Shown here in pieces: positions 52,795 to 62,215 of a stretch of 64,000 bases of DNA. The DNA comes from Bacillota bacterium (lineage in GTDB: Bacteria > Bacillota_E > Sulfobacillia > Sulfobacillales > JAIMBI01), in contig JAKARZ010000001.1 in assembly GCA_021828405.1 (NCBI GenBank), positions 124,001 to 188,000 of the forward strand, in the 5' to 3' direction. Under the pieces are notes generated by a model. The model searched no databases, had not been told where the DNA came from, and saw only the letters and a program-made list of their open reading frames with translations. Numbering within the stretch: the first letter of the stretch is position 1; the number at the start of each line of letters is the position of its first letter. Position numbers and translations under genes: made by a program.

Positions 52795-54430
52795 TCAGCG
52801 GGTGGCCGTTACCGCCGTCCGCCGCATTATCAGCGGCCAGGGACTGGCCATCTCCCCCACCGGCACCTCGATGAGCGTGGGGCCATTTGCGCTCAGCGCG
52901 CTTCTGATGGCGCCCGCCAGTTCCGCCGGTCCGTCCACACGCACGCCCTGGATGCCAAACGCCTCGACCAAGCGGACGTAGTCGGGGTTCACCAGACCGT
53001 GCCCAGCACGTGGCCTGAAAACTCCGGCTGCTGAGTGCGTTTGACGTTGCCAAACGCGTGATCGTTGAACACCACCGTCACCAAACCCACGGCATAGCGA
53101 CACGCGGTGGCCAGCTCGGCCATTGCCCGGCCTAACCCTCCGTCTCCCGTAGTGGACACGACGGCCGGCTCTGGTGCGCCGATTTTCGCGCCCAGCGCGG
53201 TGGGAAACCCGTACCCGAGCGTTCCCTGGTATCCCGGCGTGATAAACGTCGGGGGCTCATACACCGGGTAACCCACCCGGGTGACATAGTCTACTTGGGT
53301 AAGCTCGGACACCAGCACGCCCTCGTCGGGAATGGCCGCGCGCAGCGCGGCCACGAAAGATGCCGCTCGACCGCCGCCACCTGCCGCGCGGCTTCGGCCC
53401 GGGTCTCCTCCAGGTTCGTCCAGCGGCGGGATGTCCGGTTCTGGCCCACCTCCCGTGCCAGACCGTGGAGCGCCACCCGGGCGTCGGCCACCATCACCAC
53501 GGCGGTCTCGCGGAAGCGGGCCGCCTCCTGGGGATCCGCATTGACCACCAGCATCTGGGCGCCTGCGGCCAGCTGACCCGCGGCCACCACGAACTTGGCC
53601 CCCACTGCCACCCCCACGTCCGTGCCAGGCAGCACGGAGCGCCCCGCCAGGGTCGTGAGCTCCCGCGGATGGTGGTCCGACAAGGCGCCGCGCGCGTTGT
53701 CGCTCACCCCCACCGGAGCTCGGAGCCGCGAAGCCACCCGCTCCAAGGCAGCGGCCGCCCCGCTCGCGAGCACGCCCGACCCCGCGTAGATCACGGGGCG
53801 GGCCGCGTCGCGCAGCAGGGGAGCCGCGAGGGTGAGCTCCGAGGCCGTCGGCGGTGTGCGCACCCCGTCGGCCTCGGAGGGCGGAACTGCCTGCAGTTCC
53901 CCGGTTTCGCGCTGGACCAGCACATCGGGGGGAATCTCCAGCGCGACCGGCTGGGGCCGCCCCGACCGCATCATCGTAAGGGCGTGGCGCACCAGCGCGG
54001 GAATCTCCGCGGGCTGCGTCGCCCGGGCGGACCACTTGGTGAGCCCGGCCAGCACCTGCGCCAGGTTGGGGATTTCGTGCAGCAGCCCGAGCCCTTTGCC
54101 GATCTGGCGTGAAGCAATTTGGCCCGCGATCAGGAGGACCGGCGACGAGCAGGCATAGGCGGTGGCCAAGCCGGCCGCGGCGTTCAGCACGCCGGGGCCG
54201 GGCACCACCATGGCCACGCCGGGCCGGCCGGTGACCCGTGCATAGCCGTCGGCCATGGAGGTGGTCGACGGCTATGCGCGGCCCGTAGAACCGAATGTCC
54301 TCCCGCTCGCGATACACCCATCGAGGGCGTGGTCCAGCTGGACGCCCGACACGCCCTCGGCTACCAGCTCGCCGCCAGCGTCTCGCCCCCCGAACGCTCC
54401 ATGGGCCGCGCCTCCCCTCTCCCCGAAAGG
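52795..54430 (-). pseudogene. Acetolactate synthase-like TPP enzyme, multiply frameshifted
   Basis: All three domains of a TPP-dependent enzyme are recognisable, but in different frames. The longest is 54256-53340: MADGYARVTGRPGVAMVVPG, PQPVALEIPPDVLVQRE and ARPVIYAGSGVLASGA. A second frame continues DEGVLVSELTQVDYVTRVGY, TPGYQGTLGYGFPTALGAKI and TTGDGGLGRAMAELATA (the GDG TPP motif). The third gives LVNPDYVRLVEAFGIQGVRV up to the stop at 52795. Shifts are near 54258, 53360 and 53000; the N-terminus (GGELVAEGV near 54370) is also scrambled. A further TPP enzyme at 29.7 kb is broken too. Confidence 0.8.
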
Positions 54431-55094
54431 CCCGTCGCGCATCGCACCAGCCCGCCCTCGAGCGTCTGACGATGTACATGCTGCCACTGGACCCAGAGTA
54501 GCCCGACGGGCGCCGCCGCGCCAGATGTTTCCGAGGGGCGGGCCGACCCGTCGCCGGAATTTGGCCGACTGACCCGTCGCAGGTCGCTGCACCGGATCCC
54601 GCCGGCCGGTCAGCGCCTCGATCCGAGGTCACGACGGCGTTCACACCGCGGGGCGGCACCCCGACCCATGCTCCGTCTACCAACTATAAGTCAGTCCTGC
54701 CGTCAACCCTAAGAGACCAACCTCGAAATTTACCGCGACCGGGATTTCAGAGCCTATCCAAATTCCCGGGTCCACTACATTTGGCCGTCCGCAAGCACCA
54801 TCCGCGGTCCACTAGTCGAGTCAATTCTGACTGGCGTCCAGTCATTGCAAAACCGGCGCCGCGACTGGGTGCCAATCGGCCTTGGCAGGGGCCGCATCGA
54901 CATCGTCGGGATTCGAGGGGGTGGCGCTTACACCACCACTGCGTTCCGCCACCACCCTTGTGTGTGCACGGTGAGGGATCTGCCGCGTGAGCAACGTGCT
55001 ACGCTGGCCATGATAGCGGCCACGGCCCCGATGCTGAGGGAGTGAAGGGCTCGCACCGGCCGCGGGGCCGTGGTAGTCACCGGAGGCAAAGCCG
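54431..55094. other. Intergenic stretch before the thiolase
   Basis: No gene is supported in this ~660 bp. It includes scrambled 5' remains of the TPP gene and, near the right end, the promoter region of the thiolase. GGAGG at 55082-55086 is the thiolase ribosome site. Confidence 0.5.
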
Positions 55095-56283
55095 ATGTCG
55101 CGGCACGGCGTGGTCATCGTGGATGGAGTGCGCTCCGCGGTGGGAACGTGTGGGGGAAGCTTGAAAGATGTGACGGCCGCCGATGTGGGTGCATTGGTAG
55201 TCCGTGAGGCGGTCCGCCGATCCGGCGTGGATCCCGACGCAGTCGACGAGGTGATTCTCGGCTGCGTCGGGCAGGTGTCCGCCGATGCGTACATAGCACG
55301 GGTCGCGGCGGTGAAGGCGGGGATTCCGGTGCGCAGCACAGCCCAGACGGTGAACCGTCTGAGTGGATCAGGACTCCAGGCGCTGGTGACCGCTGCGCAG
55401 TGGCTCCAACTGGACGACGCCCAGGTGGTGGTGGCCGGCGGCGCGGAGAACATGAGCCGCCTGCCGTACTACGTGTGGAACCGCTGGGGGCGGCGGCTGG
55501 GAAGCTCCGAGCTGGAGCACGGCGTGCTGAGCGCCGTGTCCGACCCCTTTAAGCACTACGCCATGGGGGTCACCGCCGAACGGGTGGCGGAAAAATACGG
55601 CGTGAGTCGGCAAGAACAGGACGCCCTGGCTTTGGACTCGCAGCAGCGGGCGCGGGCCGCCATTGCCGATGGGCGGTTCACCGGTCAGATCGTGCCGGTC
55701 GACACGCCTGGAGGGAGAGGGCGCCCGGGAACGTTTCAGGTAGACGAGCATCCCCGGGAGACCACGGCCAAAAAGCTGGCCGCGCTCAAGCCCGCATTCG
55801 CGGAGGGCGGGACGGTCACGGCCGGCAATGCGTCCGGCATCAATGACGGGGCAGCTGCGGTGGTCATGACCACCGCAGCCTACGCCGCAGACCGGGGGCT
55901 CCAGCCCCGCGCGCGCCTGGTAGGCTACGGCTTTTCCGGCATCGGGCCGGAGATCATGGACCACGCACGCACCCGTGGAAGCCATCCGTCGAGCGCTGAC
56001 CCGTGCCCAGCTCTCCCTTTCGGACATGGCGCTGGCGGAGCTGAACGAGGCGTTTGCGGCACAGGCCGCCGCCGTGGTCCGCGATGCGGGGCTGGACTGG
56101 GACCGGACCAACGTGAACGGCGGAGCGATTGCGCCGGGACATCCCGTCGGCGCCACCGGCGCTATCCTGACGGTGAAGCTGCTCCATGAGTTGGAGCGTT
56201 GGGGGCAGCGGTATGGGCTCGTCACCATGTGCATCGGGGGTGGCCAGGGGATTGCCGCCGTGTTCGAGAACCTGCGCCGCTGA
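55095..56283 (+). pseudogene. Thiolase (acetyl-CoA acetyltransferase-like), frameshifted and lacking the nucleophilic cysteine
   Basis: About 395 codons of a thiolase in two frames. The first frame (55095 to ~55960) has VIVDGVRSAVGTCGGSLKDV and VNRLSGSGLQALVTAAQWLQ, where the family has C at the position of Ser90 (LCxSG). NASGINDGAAAVVM follows. After GPEIM a one-base shift near 55955-55974 moves the sequence to the frame giving VEAIRRALTRAQLSLSDMAL, ELNEAFAAQAAAVV, GGAIAPGHPVGATG (active-site His) and MCIGGGQG (second Cys). The ribosome site GGAGG and start are good. Both lesions point to loss of function, unless the shift is a sequencing error and the Ser form has another role. Confidence 0.8.
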
Positions 56284-56576
56284 CCCGAGCCGCTGCTGGC
56301 GCAAGCACCCCCGGGGCAGCCCGCACGGGGAAGGCACAGCGGGTGTCACCACTCGACCGACCGGGGGATCCGTGCCCTGCTGGCTGACGGCACGGGAATG
56401 AACTCCATCGGACGAGTCCCGCGGCTGGCCCGCCACTTTAGGCAACGCGGTCGCGGCCAGTGGTGGCCCTCGCTGTCATGACGGAAGCGCTTGACCGGTG
56501 CCCAGGGTGAAAAGTGCTTGGCGCCGGGCATTTGAGATAGTCGTCGAGCGTTAGAGAGTTACAAGGAGGAAAAAGC
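56284..56576. other. Intergenic stretch before the DUF1989 gene
   Basis: No gene seen. The AAGGAGG ribosome site of the next gene lies at its right edge. No clear terminator for the thiolase was found. Confidence 0.5.
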
Positions 56577-57410
56577 ATGGCACCTGAAGCCGCCTATCAG
56601 GATGACGGGCGAGGAGCGCTCGCCGTCAATCGGGAATTCTACGACCGGGTGGCGGCCCGGACGGAAAGTCGGACCCTGGTCGACCGCCTCCTGGTGCCCA
56701 TTCAAAGCGGACGCGCCTGGGAGGTGCCCATGGGTCACGTGTGGCGCATCATCGCCTCGGAGGGGCCCCAGGTGGGCGATTTGAACTTATGGAACCGCCA
56801 CAACCCGCGCGAGCGATTTTGGGCCGCCCGAACGCGCCAGCTGGAGCGGGCGCACGTGTCGGTGGGGAACCGCCTCTGGTCCACGCTGCCGTACCTGAGA
56901 CCCATGGCCACCATCACCGCCGACTCGTTGGCCAACTACGGGGTGGATGCGAACGGCGCCCGCGTCCATGACCTCCTGGGCACCCGCTGCGACCCGTACG
57001 TCAACCGGATGCTTTCCGGGGTGGACTTCGACCGCCACTGCCATTCCAACTTGGTGCGCGCCGTGCTGCCGCACGGCCTGACGGAGTTTGACGTGCACGA
57101 TGTGCTGAACGTCTTTCAGGCAACCGGGCTGAACGAGCAGGACCAGTACTTCATGACCGCAAGCCCCGCTCGACCCGGCGACTTTTTGGAGTTCTTTGCG
57201 GAGATGGATCTGTTGTGCGCGTTGTCCGCCTGTCCAGGGGGCGACCTCTCCATACCACTGTGGGGTCCAGACGCCAGGGACCCCATCGAGGTATGCCGCC
57301 CGCTCGCGGTGGAGATATACCGGCTCAGTCCCGACGTGTTGGAAGGGTGGGAGCCCAAGAGCCCACCACCCTACCGCGGGCTGCACGGTCTCCGCATGCC
57401 GACGATGTAG
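56577..57410 (+). CDS. DUF1989 family protein (urea carboxylase-associated type)
   Basis: A 277-residue protein of the DUF1989 family, the same fold as the UAAP proteins near urea carboxylase and of small aminomethyl-transferase-like enzymes. Typical stretches are GRAWEVPMGHVWRIIASEGP, GDLNLWNRHNPRERFWAART, HDLLGTRCDPY (with the conserved Cys), NVFQATGLNE and GDFLEFFAEMDLLCALSACP. The exact reaction is not established. AAGGAGG precedes the ATG. It stands between the thiolase and the GntR regulator and may act on amino-acid-derived nitrogen (inference). Confidence 0.85.
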   Translation: MAPEAAYQDDGRGALAVNREFYDRVAARTESRTLVDRLLVPIQSGRAWEVPMGHVWRIIASEGPQVGDLNLWNRHNPRERFWAARTRQLERAHVSVGNRLWSTLPYLRPMATITADSLANYGVDANGARVHDLLGTRCDPYVNRMLSGVDFDRHCHSNLVRAVLPHGLTEFDVHDVLNVFQATGLNEQDQYFMTASPARPGDFLEFFAEMDLLCALSACPGGDLSIPLWGPDARDPIEVCRPLAVEIYRLSPDVLEGWEPKSPPPYRGLHGLRMPTM

Positions 57411-57757
57411 GGGCCGATCCCCCGAGAGCTTCCCTTGGTCGGTCTCGACCCGAGGTGTCGGATCCGAGTGCGCCACGCGTCCCCTGGAATGTGAGGTGAG
57501 GTGGTTCCCCAAGGCGGCCTCGCCCGGACGCCGAGGCACCGTGTCTGCTTGCCTTCGGCGTCCCGCCGTCCCCCATCTATCGCACCACGTTCCCGGTGCG
57601 GTCTTCTGCGCTGTCCGTCCTCGATCCATACTTTCAATGTGGATCGCGTGGTGGATCGCACCACCACTCAGAAAACACAAGGACGACGCCATTTTGTTCC
57701 CTCGAGAGGATTTCCCCGACAGGCAGGATAGATCGGTCGAGTGGAGAAACCCTTGGT
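57411..57757. other. Intergenic stretch with the GntR promoter region
   Basis: No gene seen. The frame running into the GntR gene from 57596 is non-coding by composition. Sites for GntR autoregulation are expected here, but no clear palindrome was found. Confidence 0.5.
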
Positions 57758-58570
57758 ATGAATCATAGGACAAGTGAGACACCGAGGGTCCGGGATGCGG
57801 CCGCCGAGAAGCTCGCGGCGGCGATAGTGGATCTCGCAGCCTCCGGTGTTGCTCGCCACGGGGACCGGCTGGTGTCCGAGCGGCAATTGGCAGAGTTGGT
57901 TCACGAGAGCCGGCGGCAGGTGCGGACCGCGCTCACGCACCTGGAGCGGAAGGGAGACATCCATCGTGTGCCGCGCAGCGGCACGTACGTGACCGATCGG
58001 TCTGGGGTGCTGCCCTCCCCGCGAGGAGAGCTCGGTTCCATCTACCACCTGATGGCGGCTCGCCTGGGTCTCGAACCGGTGGCGGCCCAGGTGGCGGCCC
58101 AGGAAGCCAACCGGAGCGAGATTCTCCAGATATACGGCGCCATGAAGAAAGTGGAGGAGACCCTTCGCCGCCATGTGGGCGCGGATGACGCCGACACCAA
58201 CTTTCATCAGGCAGTCATCCGGGCCAGCCACAACCCCTTCCTCATTGGGATGATGTCCATGGTGGATCACCTGATTCGGACGCATTACGCCCCGTTCCGT
58301 CAGCAGCTGCTTCGCGACCCAACCATGGGGGCAAAGTTTTTGGACCAGCACCACGCCATCTATCAGGCCATTCGGGAGCACCGTCCAGAGGATGCGGCAT
58401 TGGCCACTCGCACGCATGTGAACTACGCGACGGTGTCCCTGGCGGCTCTGGCAGGGTCTGAGCCCCCGTCGCGATCTGGAGATGGAAGACCGCTGCGGGA
58501 CCACGCCCTTGAGATCGACCCCCGGACTGACGCCGAACGGCAGGGGGCAAAGACGCGCAAAGGGAGATGA
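57758..58570 (+). CDS. GntR-family regulator with FCD domain
   Basis: A 270-residue regulator. Residues ~12-75 are the winged helix: EKLAAAIVDLAASG, DRLVSERQLAELVHESRRQV and HLERKGDIHRVPRSGTYVTD. Residues ~95-235 are an all-helical FCD effector domain with the metal-binding-type residues in DTNFHQAVIRASHNPFL and HHAIYQAIREHRPEDAA. FadR/FCD regulators respond to organic acids or amino-acid derivatives. The ATG at 57758 was chosen at the start of homology. Its stop is 4 bp before the dehydrogenase start, so it is translationally linked to the operon it probably controls. Confidence 0.88.
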   Translation: MNHRTSETPRVRDAAAEKLAAAIVDLAASGVARHGDRLVSERQLAELVHESRRQVRTALTHLERKGDIHRVPRSGTYVTDRSGVLPSPRGELGSIYHLMAARLGLEPVAAQVAAQEANRSEILQIYGAMKKVEETLRRHVGADDADTNFHQAVIRASHNPFLIGMMSMVDHLIRTHYAPFRQQLLRDPTMGAKFLDQHHAIYQAIREHRPEDAALATRTHVNYATVSLAALAGSEPPSRSGDGRPLRDHALEIDPRTDAERQGAKTRKGR

Positions 58571-58574
58571 GCCG

Positions 58575-59681
58575 ATGACCGTCGAACCGGTGTGGGAGCA
58601 GCCCCGCACGATGATGGAGTTCATGGAGGCCGCCAACTTCGAGAACGTGGTGTTCTGCCAGGACCACGACACCGGACTCAAAGCGGTGATTGCGGTGCAT
58701 GACACCACGCTCGGCCCGGCCGGCGGGGGATGCCGGATGTGGACCTACGCCACGCCGGAAGACGCCGCCATCGACGCGATGCGGCTCGCCCGAGGGATGA
58801 CGTACAAGTACGCCGCGGCGGGGGTGAACCTGGGCGGCGGCAAATGCGTGGTCATGGGCAATCCCGCCACCGACAAGTCGGAGGCGCTGTTCAGAGCGCT
58901 GGGTCGATTCATCGACCGCTTGGGCGGGGTGTACTGGACCGGAGAAGATGTGGGCACCACCCTCGACGACATGGTGGCCATGCGGCAGGAGACCCCGTAC
59001 GTCATCACGCTCCCTCGCGAGTGGGGGGGCGCCGGCCCCATTTCCGGCATGACCGCCATCGGCGTGATGGAGGCCATGAAAACGTTGGTGCAGCGCCATC
59101 TGGGGGCGGATACCGTGTCGGGGCTCCGCGTCAGCGTCCAGGGCGCCGGGTCGGTGGGAGCGCCGCTCATCAGCCTGTTGCTGGCGGAAGGCGCCCGCGT
59201 GAGGGTGGCCGACGTCAACCCCGCCACCGTCGGCCGCTGGCGGGGTGTCAACGGGGTCGAGGTCGTGGACCCCGACGAGATTCTCTACCTGCCGTCAGAC
59301 ATCCTGGCGCCGTGCGCGCTGGGCGGCGTGGTGCGGCAGGACAACGTGGAGCGCCTCGACACTCGCATCATCTGCGGCAGCGCCAACAACCAGCTGTGGG
59401 ACGCCAAGCTGGACCAGGTGCTGGCGGAGCGCGGCATCGCCTACGGCCCCGACTTCATCGTGAATGCGGGCGGCGCCATCTTCGACGCGGACCGGCTGGG
59501 GCCGGGCGGGGTCAACCCCGAGCGCGGCGAGGCCAAGGTGCGCGCCATCGGCGAAACCATGGCGCACATTTGGGACCTGGCCCAGGCCCAGCGGGTGGGC
59601 ACGTTCCGCGCGGCCGAGCTGTATGCGGAGCGGCGCATCCGCGACGTGGGCGCGGCCAAGCGCATCGCGGTCCATCCCTGA
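58575..59681 (+). CDS. Leucine dehydrogenase-like amino-acid dehydrogenase
   Basis: A 368-residue enzyme of the Glu/Leu/Phe/Val dehydrogenase family, closest in pattern to leucine dehydrogenases. It oxidatively deaminates a branched-chain or aromatic amino acid to its 2-oxoacid with NAD+. GPAGGGCRMWTY and GMTYKYAAAGVNLGGGKCVV carry the substrate-binding and catalytic lysines (~78 and ~90). The Rossmann motif VSVQGAGSVGAPL lies near residue 190, and CGSANNQL and IVNAGGAIFDADRL follow. The ATG at 58575 comes 4 bp after the GntR stop with AAAGGGAGATGAG upstream. It provides the 2-oxoacid for the ferredoxin oxidoreductase downstream. Confidence 0.9.
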   Translation: MTVEPVWEQPRTMMEFMEAANFENVVFCQDHDTGLKAVIAVHDTTLGPAGGGCRMWTYATPEDAAIDAMRLARGMTYKYAAAGVNLGGGKCVVMGNPATDKSEALFRALGRFIDRLGGVYWTGEDVGTTLDDMVAMRQETPYVITLPREWGGAGPISGMTAIGVMEAMKTLVQRHLGADTVSGLRVSVQGAGSVGAPLISLLLAEGARVRVADVNPATVGRWRGVNGVEVVDPDEILYLPSDILAPCALGGVVRQDNVERLDTRIICGSANNQLWDAKLDQVLAERGIAYGPDFIVNAGGAIFDADRLGPGGVNPERGEAKVRAIGETMAHIWDLAQAQRVGTFRAAELYAERRIRDVGAAKRIAVHP

Positions 59682-59723
59682 CGCCTTTAAGGCAAGATTC
59701 GAGAAAGCAAGGAGGGCCGTGGC

Positions 59724-60482
59724 ATGGAACTGAACGAGCGCGTGGCGGTCGTCACCGGCTCATCGATGGGCATCGGCCGAGCTGTGGCGGTGCGCTTTCT
59801 CTGCGAAGGCGCGCGCGTCGTGGTGAACTCCCACCGGCCGGGCGTCGCCGAGGACGTGGCCCAGGAGCTTGGGCCGCCCGACCAAGTTCTCGGCGTCCAC
59901 GCCGACGTGAGCACGCCCGAGGGGGCGGCCAATCTCGTGGCCGACGCCATGAGCCGGTTCGGCCGCCTCGACATCATGGTGGCCAACGCGGGCACGTCCC
60001 TCATCCGCTCGGCTGAGGACATCACGCCCGACGAGTGGGAGGCGGTGGTGCGGCTCAACCTCTCCGGCGTGTTCTACTCCGCACAGGCCGCGGCGCGGGC
60101 GATGATCAAAGCCCACCGCGGCAGCATCGTGCTCATGGGGTCGATTCTCGGCCGCATGGGGCTGCCGCGGCGCGCAGCCTACGCCGCCACCAAGCACGCC
60201 CTGGTGGGGCTCGGCAAGGTGCTGGCGGTGGACTGGGCGCCCCATAACATTCGGGTGAACGTGCTGGCGCCGGGCTATATCGCGACGTCGATGAACGTCC
60301 GCGATCTCTCCACGACGGACTACACCGATGCCGACATCGCGCGGCGCGACCCCCTGGGGCGCTACGGTACCGTCGAGGAGATCGCCGAGGCGGCGCTGTT
60401 CTTGGCATCGGACCGGAGCACCTACGTGAGCGGCATCGATCTGCCGGTGGACGGAGCGTGGCTCGCTTACGGCGGCTGGTAG
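59724..60482 (+). CDS. Short-chain dehydrogenase/reductase (SDR)
   Basis: A 252-residue classical SDR. The cofactor motif TGSSMGIG is at 11-18, NAGTS lies near residue 90, and the catalytic tetrad includes Ser in VLMGSILG and Tyr153-xxx-Lys157 in AAYAATKHAL. The C-terminal YVSGIDLPVDGAWLAYGGW is typical of 3-oxoacyl reductase or glucose-dehydrogenase-like members. AAGGAGG precedes the ATG. It is the third gene of the operon; its step (perhaps reduction of a hydroxyacid or beta-keto intermediate) is not deducible. Confidence 0.88.
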   Translation: MELNERVAVVTGSSMGIGRAVAVRFLCEGARVVVNSHRPGVAEDVAQELGPPDQVLGVHADVSTPEGAANLVADAMSRFGRLDIMVANAGTSLIRSAEDITPDEWEAVVRLNLSGVFYSAQAAARAMIKAHRGSIVLMGSILGRMGLPRRAAYAATKHALVGLGKVLAVDWAPHNIRVNVLAPGYIATSMNVRDLSTTDYTDADIARRDPLGRYGTVEEIAEAALFLASDRSTYVSGIDLPVDGAWLAYGGW

Positions 60483-60550
60483 CGGGGGACTTCCCCAAAC
60501 CAGAAGTGCCGCAGGCAGGGACCAGCCCGCTTGTGGAAGGAGGACACACG

Positions 60551-62179
60551 ATGCCAGCCATCGCTATCAGCGGACGGACCGGGCAGGGGGTCGAGACCGC
60601 CGGCGAGATGCTGGCCGCCCTCATGACCACCCAGGGCATGGCTCATCGTACATGGCGGGACTTCTCCACCATCATTCGCGGCGGACTCACGTCGTTTGAA
60701 GTGTACACCGACACCACCGATGGCGGCACGGTGACGCGCGGCGAACGGGTGGAGGTGGCGGTCGTCTTCGACCAGGAGGGGTTAAGCCGCTATGTCCCCC
60801 GACTGGTCCCCGGGGGACGGCTGTTTGCGGGGCAGTCCCTGCCGCAGGCGGACGAGTGGCGAGAGTGCCCACGGCTCGGGTACAACCTTTGGGCGCTGGG
60901 CATCGCGGCGGGTGCTTTTCACCTCGACCGCCGGGAGCTGTTGGAGGCCATTGGGACCCGCTTCCCCGGTGATGAGAGCCTCCGTTTGGCGGAGGACGGG
61001 TATGAACGAGGCGCGGCGGTAGGTCTGGGATCGCCTCCGAAGCGCGGTGCCGAGCTGGTGGGCCTGACCGGCAACCAAGCCTTGGCGCTCGGGGCGCTCT
61101 CCGGCGGCGTCCGATTCTACTGCGGCTATCCCATCACGCCCGCGTCCGATGTGCTTGAGATCCTGGCACGCGCGCTGCCCAACCTTGGCGGAACGACGGT
61201 CCAGGTCGAGGACGAGATCGCCGCCGTGCACATGGCCGTCGGGTGCTCATACGCCGGGCTGCGCACGTTTGTCGCCACCAGCGGCCCGGGCTTGTCCCTG
61301 ATGACCGAAGGCATCGGGTACGCCGCCACCATCGAGGTGCCGCTGGTGGTGGTGGACAACCAGCGCGGCGGCCCCTCCACCGGGATGCCCACGAAGACCG
61401 AGCAGAGCGATCTCGAGCAGGCCCGGTACGGCGGGCACGGCGAGTTCCCCCGGATGGTGCTCGCTCCCACGGACGTGGGAGACGCCGCCCTCGTGATGAA
61501 GGAAGCCTTAAACCTCGCAGATGCGCACCACGCCCTCGTGTTTTTGCTGTTGGACCTGGATCTCGCGATGAACCCCCGAACGGTGTCCTGGCCCGCGCTG
61601 GTCCGCGACCTAGCGTCGATACCGGTGGACCGGGGTCCCACCCACCTCGCAGGCGCTGTGGACAACTATGTGCGTTTTCGTCCGGACCCGGACGGCCGCA
61701 CCTGGCGCACGGTGCCCGGCGTCGCGGGCGGCGCCCACGTGGCCAGCGGCGACGAGCATGACGAGCGGGGCTGGATGGAGCCAGACTTCCGTGACGTTCG
61801 CCAGACGCTCCACCACCGCCGGCTGCACAAGTTGGACGCCGTGGACTACCCACGACCGTGGACGCAGGTGGGACATCCAAGTGCACCCACGCTGCTGGTG
61901 GGCACGGGAGCCATGTCGGAGCTCATTCGGCGCACAGTTGACGAGCACCCGCAGCGGTACCAAGCCCTCCTGGTGCGTCAGATTCATCCGCTGCCCCCAC
62001 CCACATGGCGCACCCCAGCCATCCGGGCAGTGGTGGTGGCCGAATACAACGCGAGTGCTCAGCTGCGTCGGCTGCTGGGGTCCTGGTGGAGAAAGCTGCC
62101 GGTGAAAAGCGTGCTCAGGTACGACGGCGAGCACTTTTCCGCCGAAGAATTTCTGCGCGCGGTCCGGAACGTGAGCTGA
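60551..62179 (+). CDS. 2-oxoacid:ferredoxin oxidoreductase, alpha subunit with fused gamma domain
   Basis: A 542-residue KorA/IorA-like subunit. Residues ~1-165 are the gamma (catalytic) domain, AISGRTGQGVETAGEMLAAL and TWRDFSTIIRGGLTSFEV. The alpha domain follows, with GVRFYCGYPITPASDVLEIL, VEDEIAAVHMAVGCSYAGLR and PLVVVDNQRGGPSTGMPTKT. The fusion order gamma-alpha is normal for 2-oxoglutarate or 2-oxoisovalerate type enzymes. GGAAGGAGG precedes the ATG at 60551. It pairs with the beta subunit 36 bp downstream to convert a 2-oxoacid plus CoA to acyl-CoA, CO2 and reduced ferredoxin. Confidence 0.92.
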   Translation: MPAIAISGRTGQGVETAGEMLAALMTTQGMAHRTWRDFSTIIRGGLTSFEVYTDTTDGGTVTRGERVEVAVVFDQEGLSRYVPRLVPGGRLFAGQSLPQADEWRECPRLGYNLWALGIAAGAFHLDRRELLEAIGTRFPGDESLRLAEDGYERGAAVGLGSPPKRGAELVGLTGNQALALGALSGGVRFYCGYPITPASDVLEILARALPNLGGTTVQVEDEIAAVHMAVGCSYAGLRTFVATSGPGLSLMTEGIGYAATIEVPLVVVDNQRGGPSTGMPTKTEQSDLEQARYGGHGEFPRMVLAPTDVGDAALVMKEALNLADAHHALVFLLLDLDLAMNPRTVSWPALVRDLASIPVDRGPTHLAGAVDNYVRFRPDPDGRTWRTVPGVAGGAHVASGDEHDERGWMEPDFRDVRQTLHHRRLHKLDAVDYPRPWTQVGHPSAPTLLVGTGAMSELIRRTVDEHPQRYQALLVRQIHPLPPPTWRTPAIRAVVVAEYNASAQLRRLLGSWWRKLPVKSVLRYDGEHFSAEEFLRAVRNVS

Positions 62180-62215
62180 GTCAGCCAACGTGATCCGAGA
62201 GGAGGTAGAGAAGTC

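Noticed and set aside
54842..55453. 203-codon minus-strand frame opposite the thiolase start
   Set aside because: Serine/threonine-rich shadow without ribosome site or domain; the thiolase frame on the other strand is clear.
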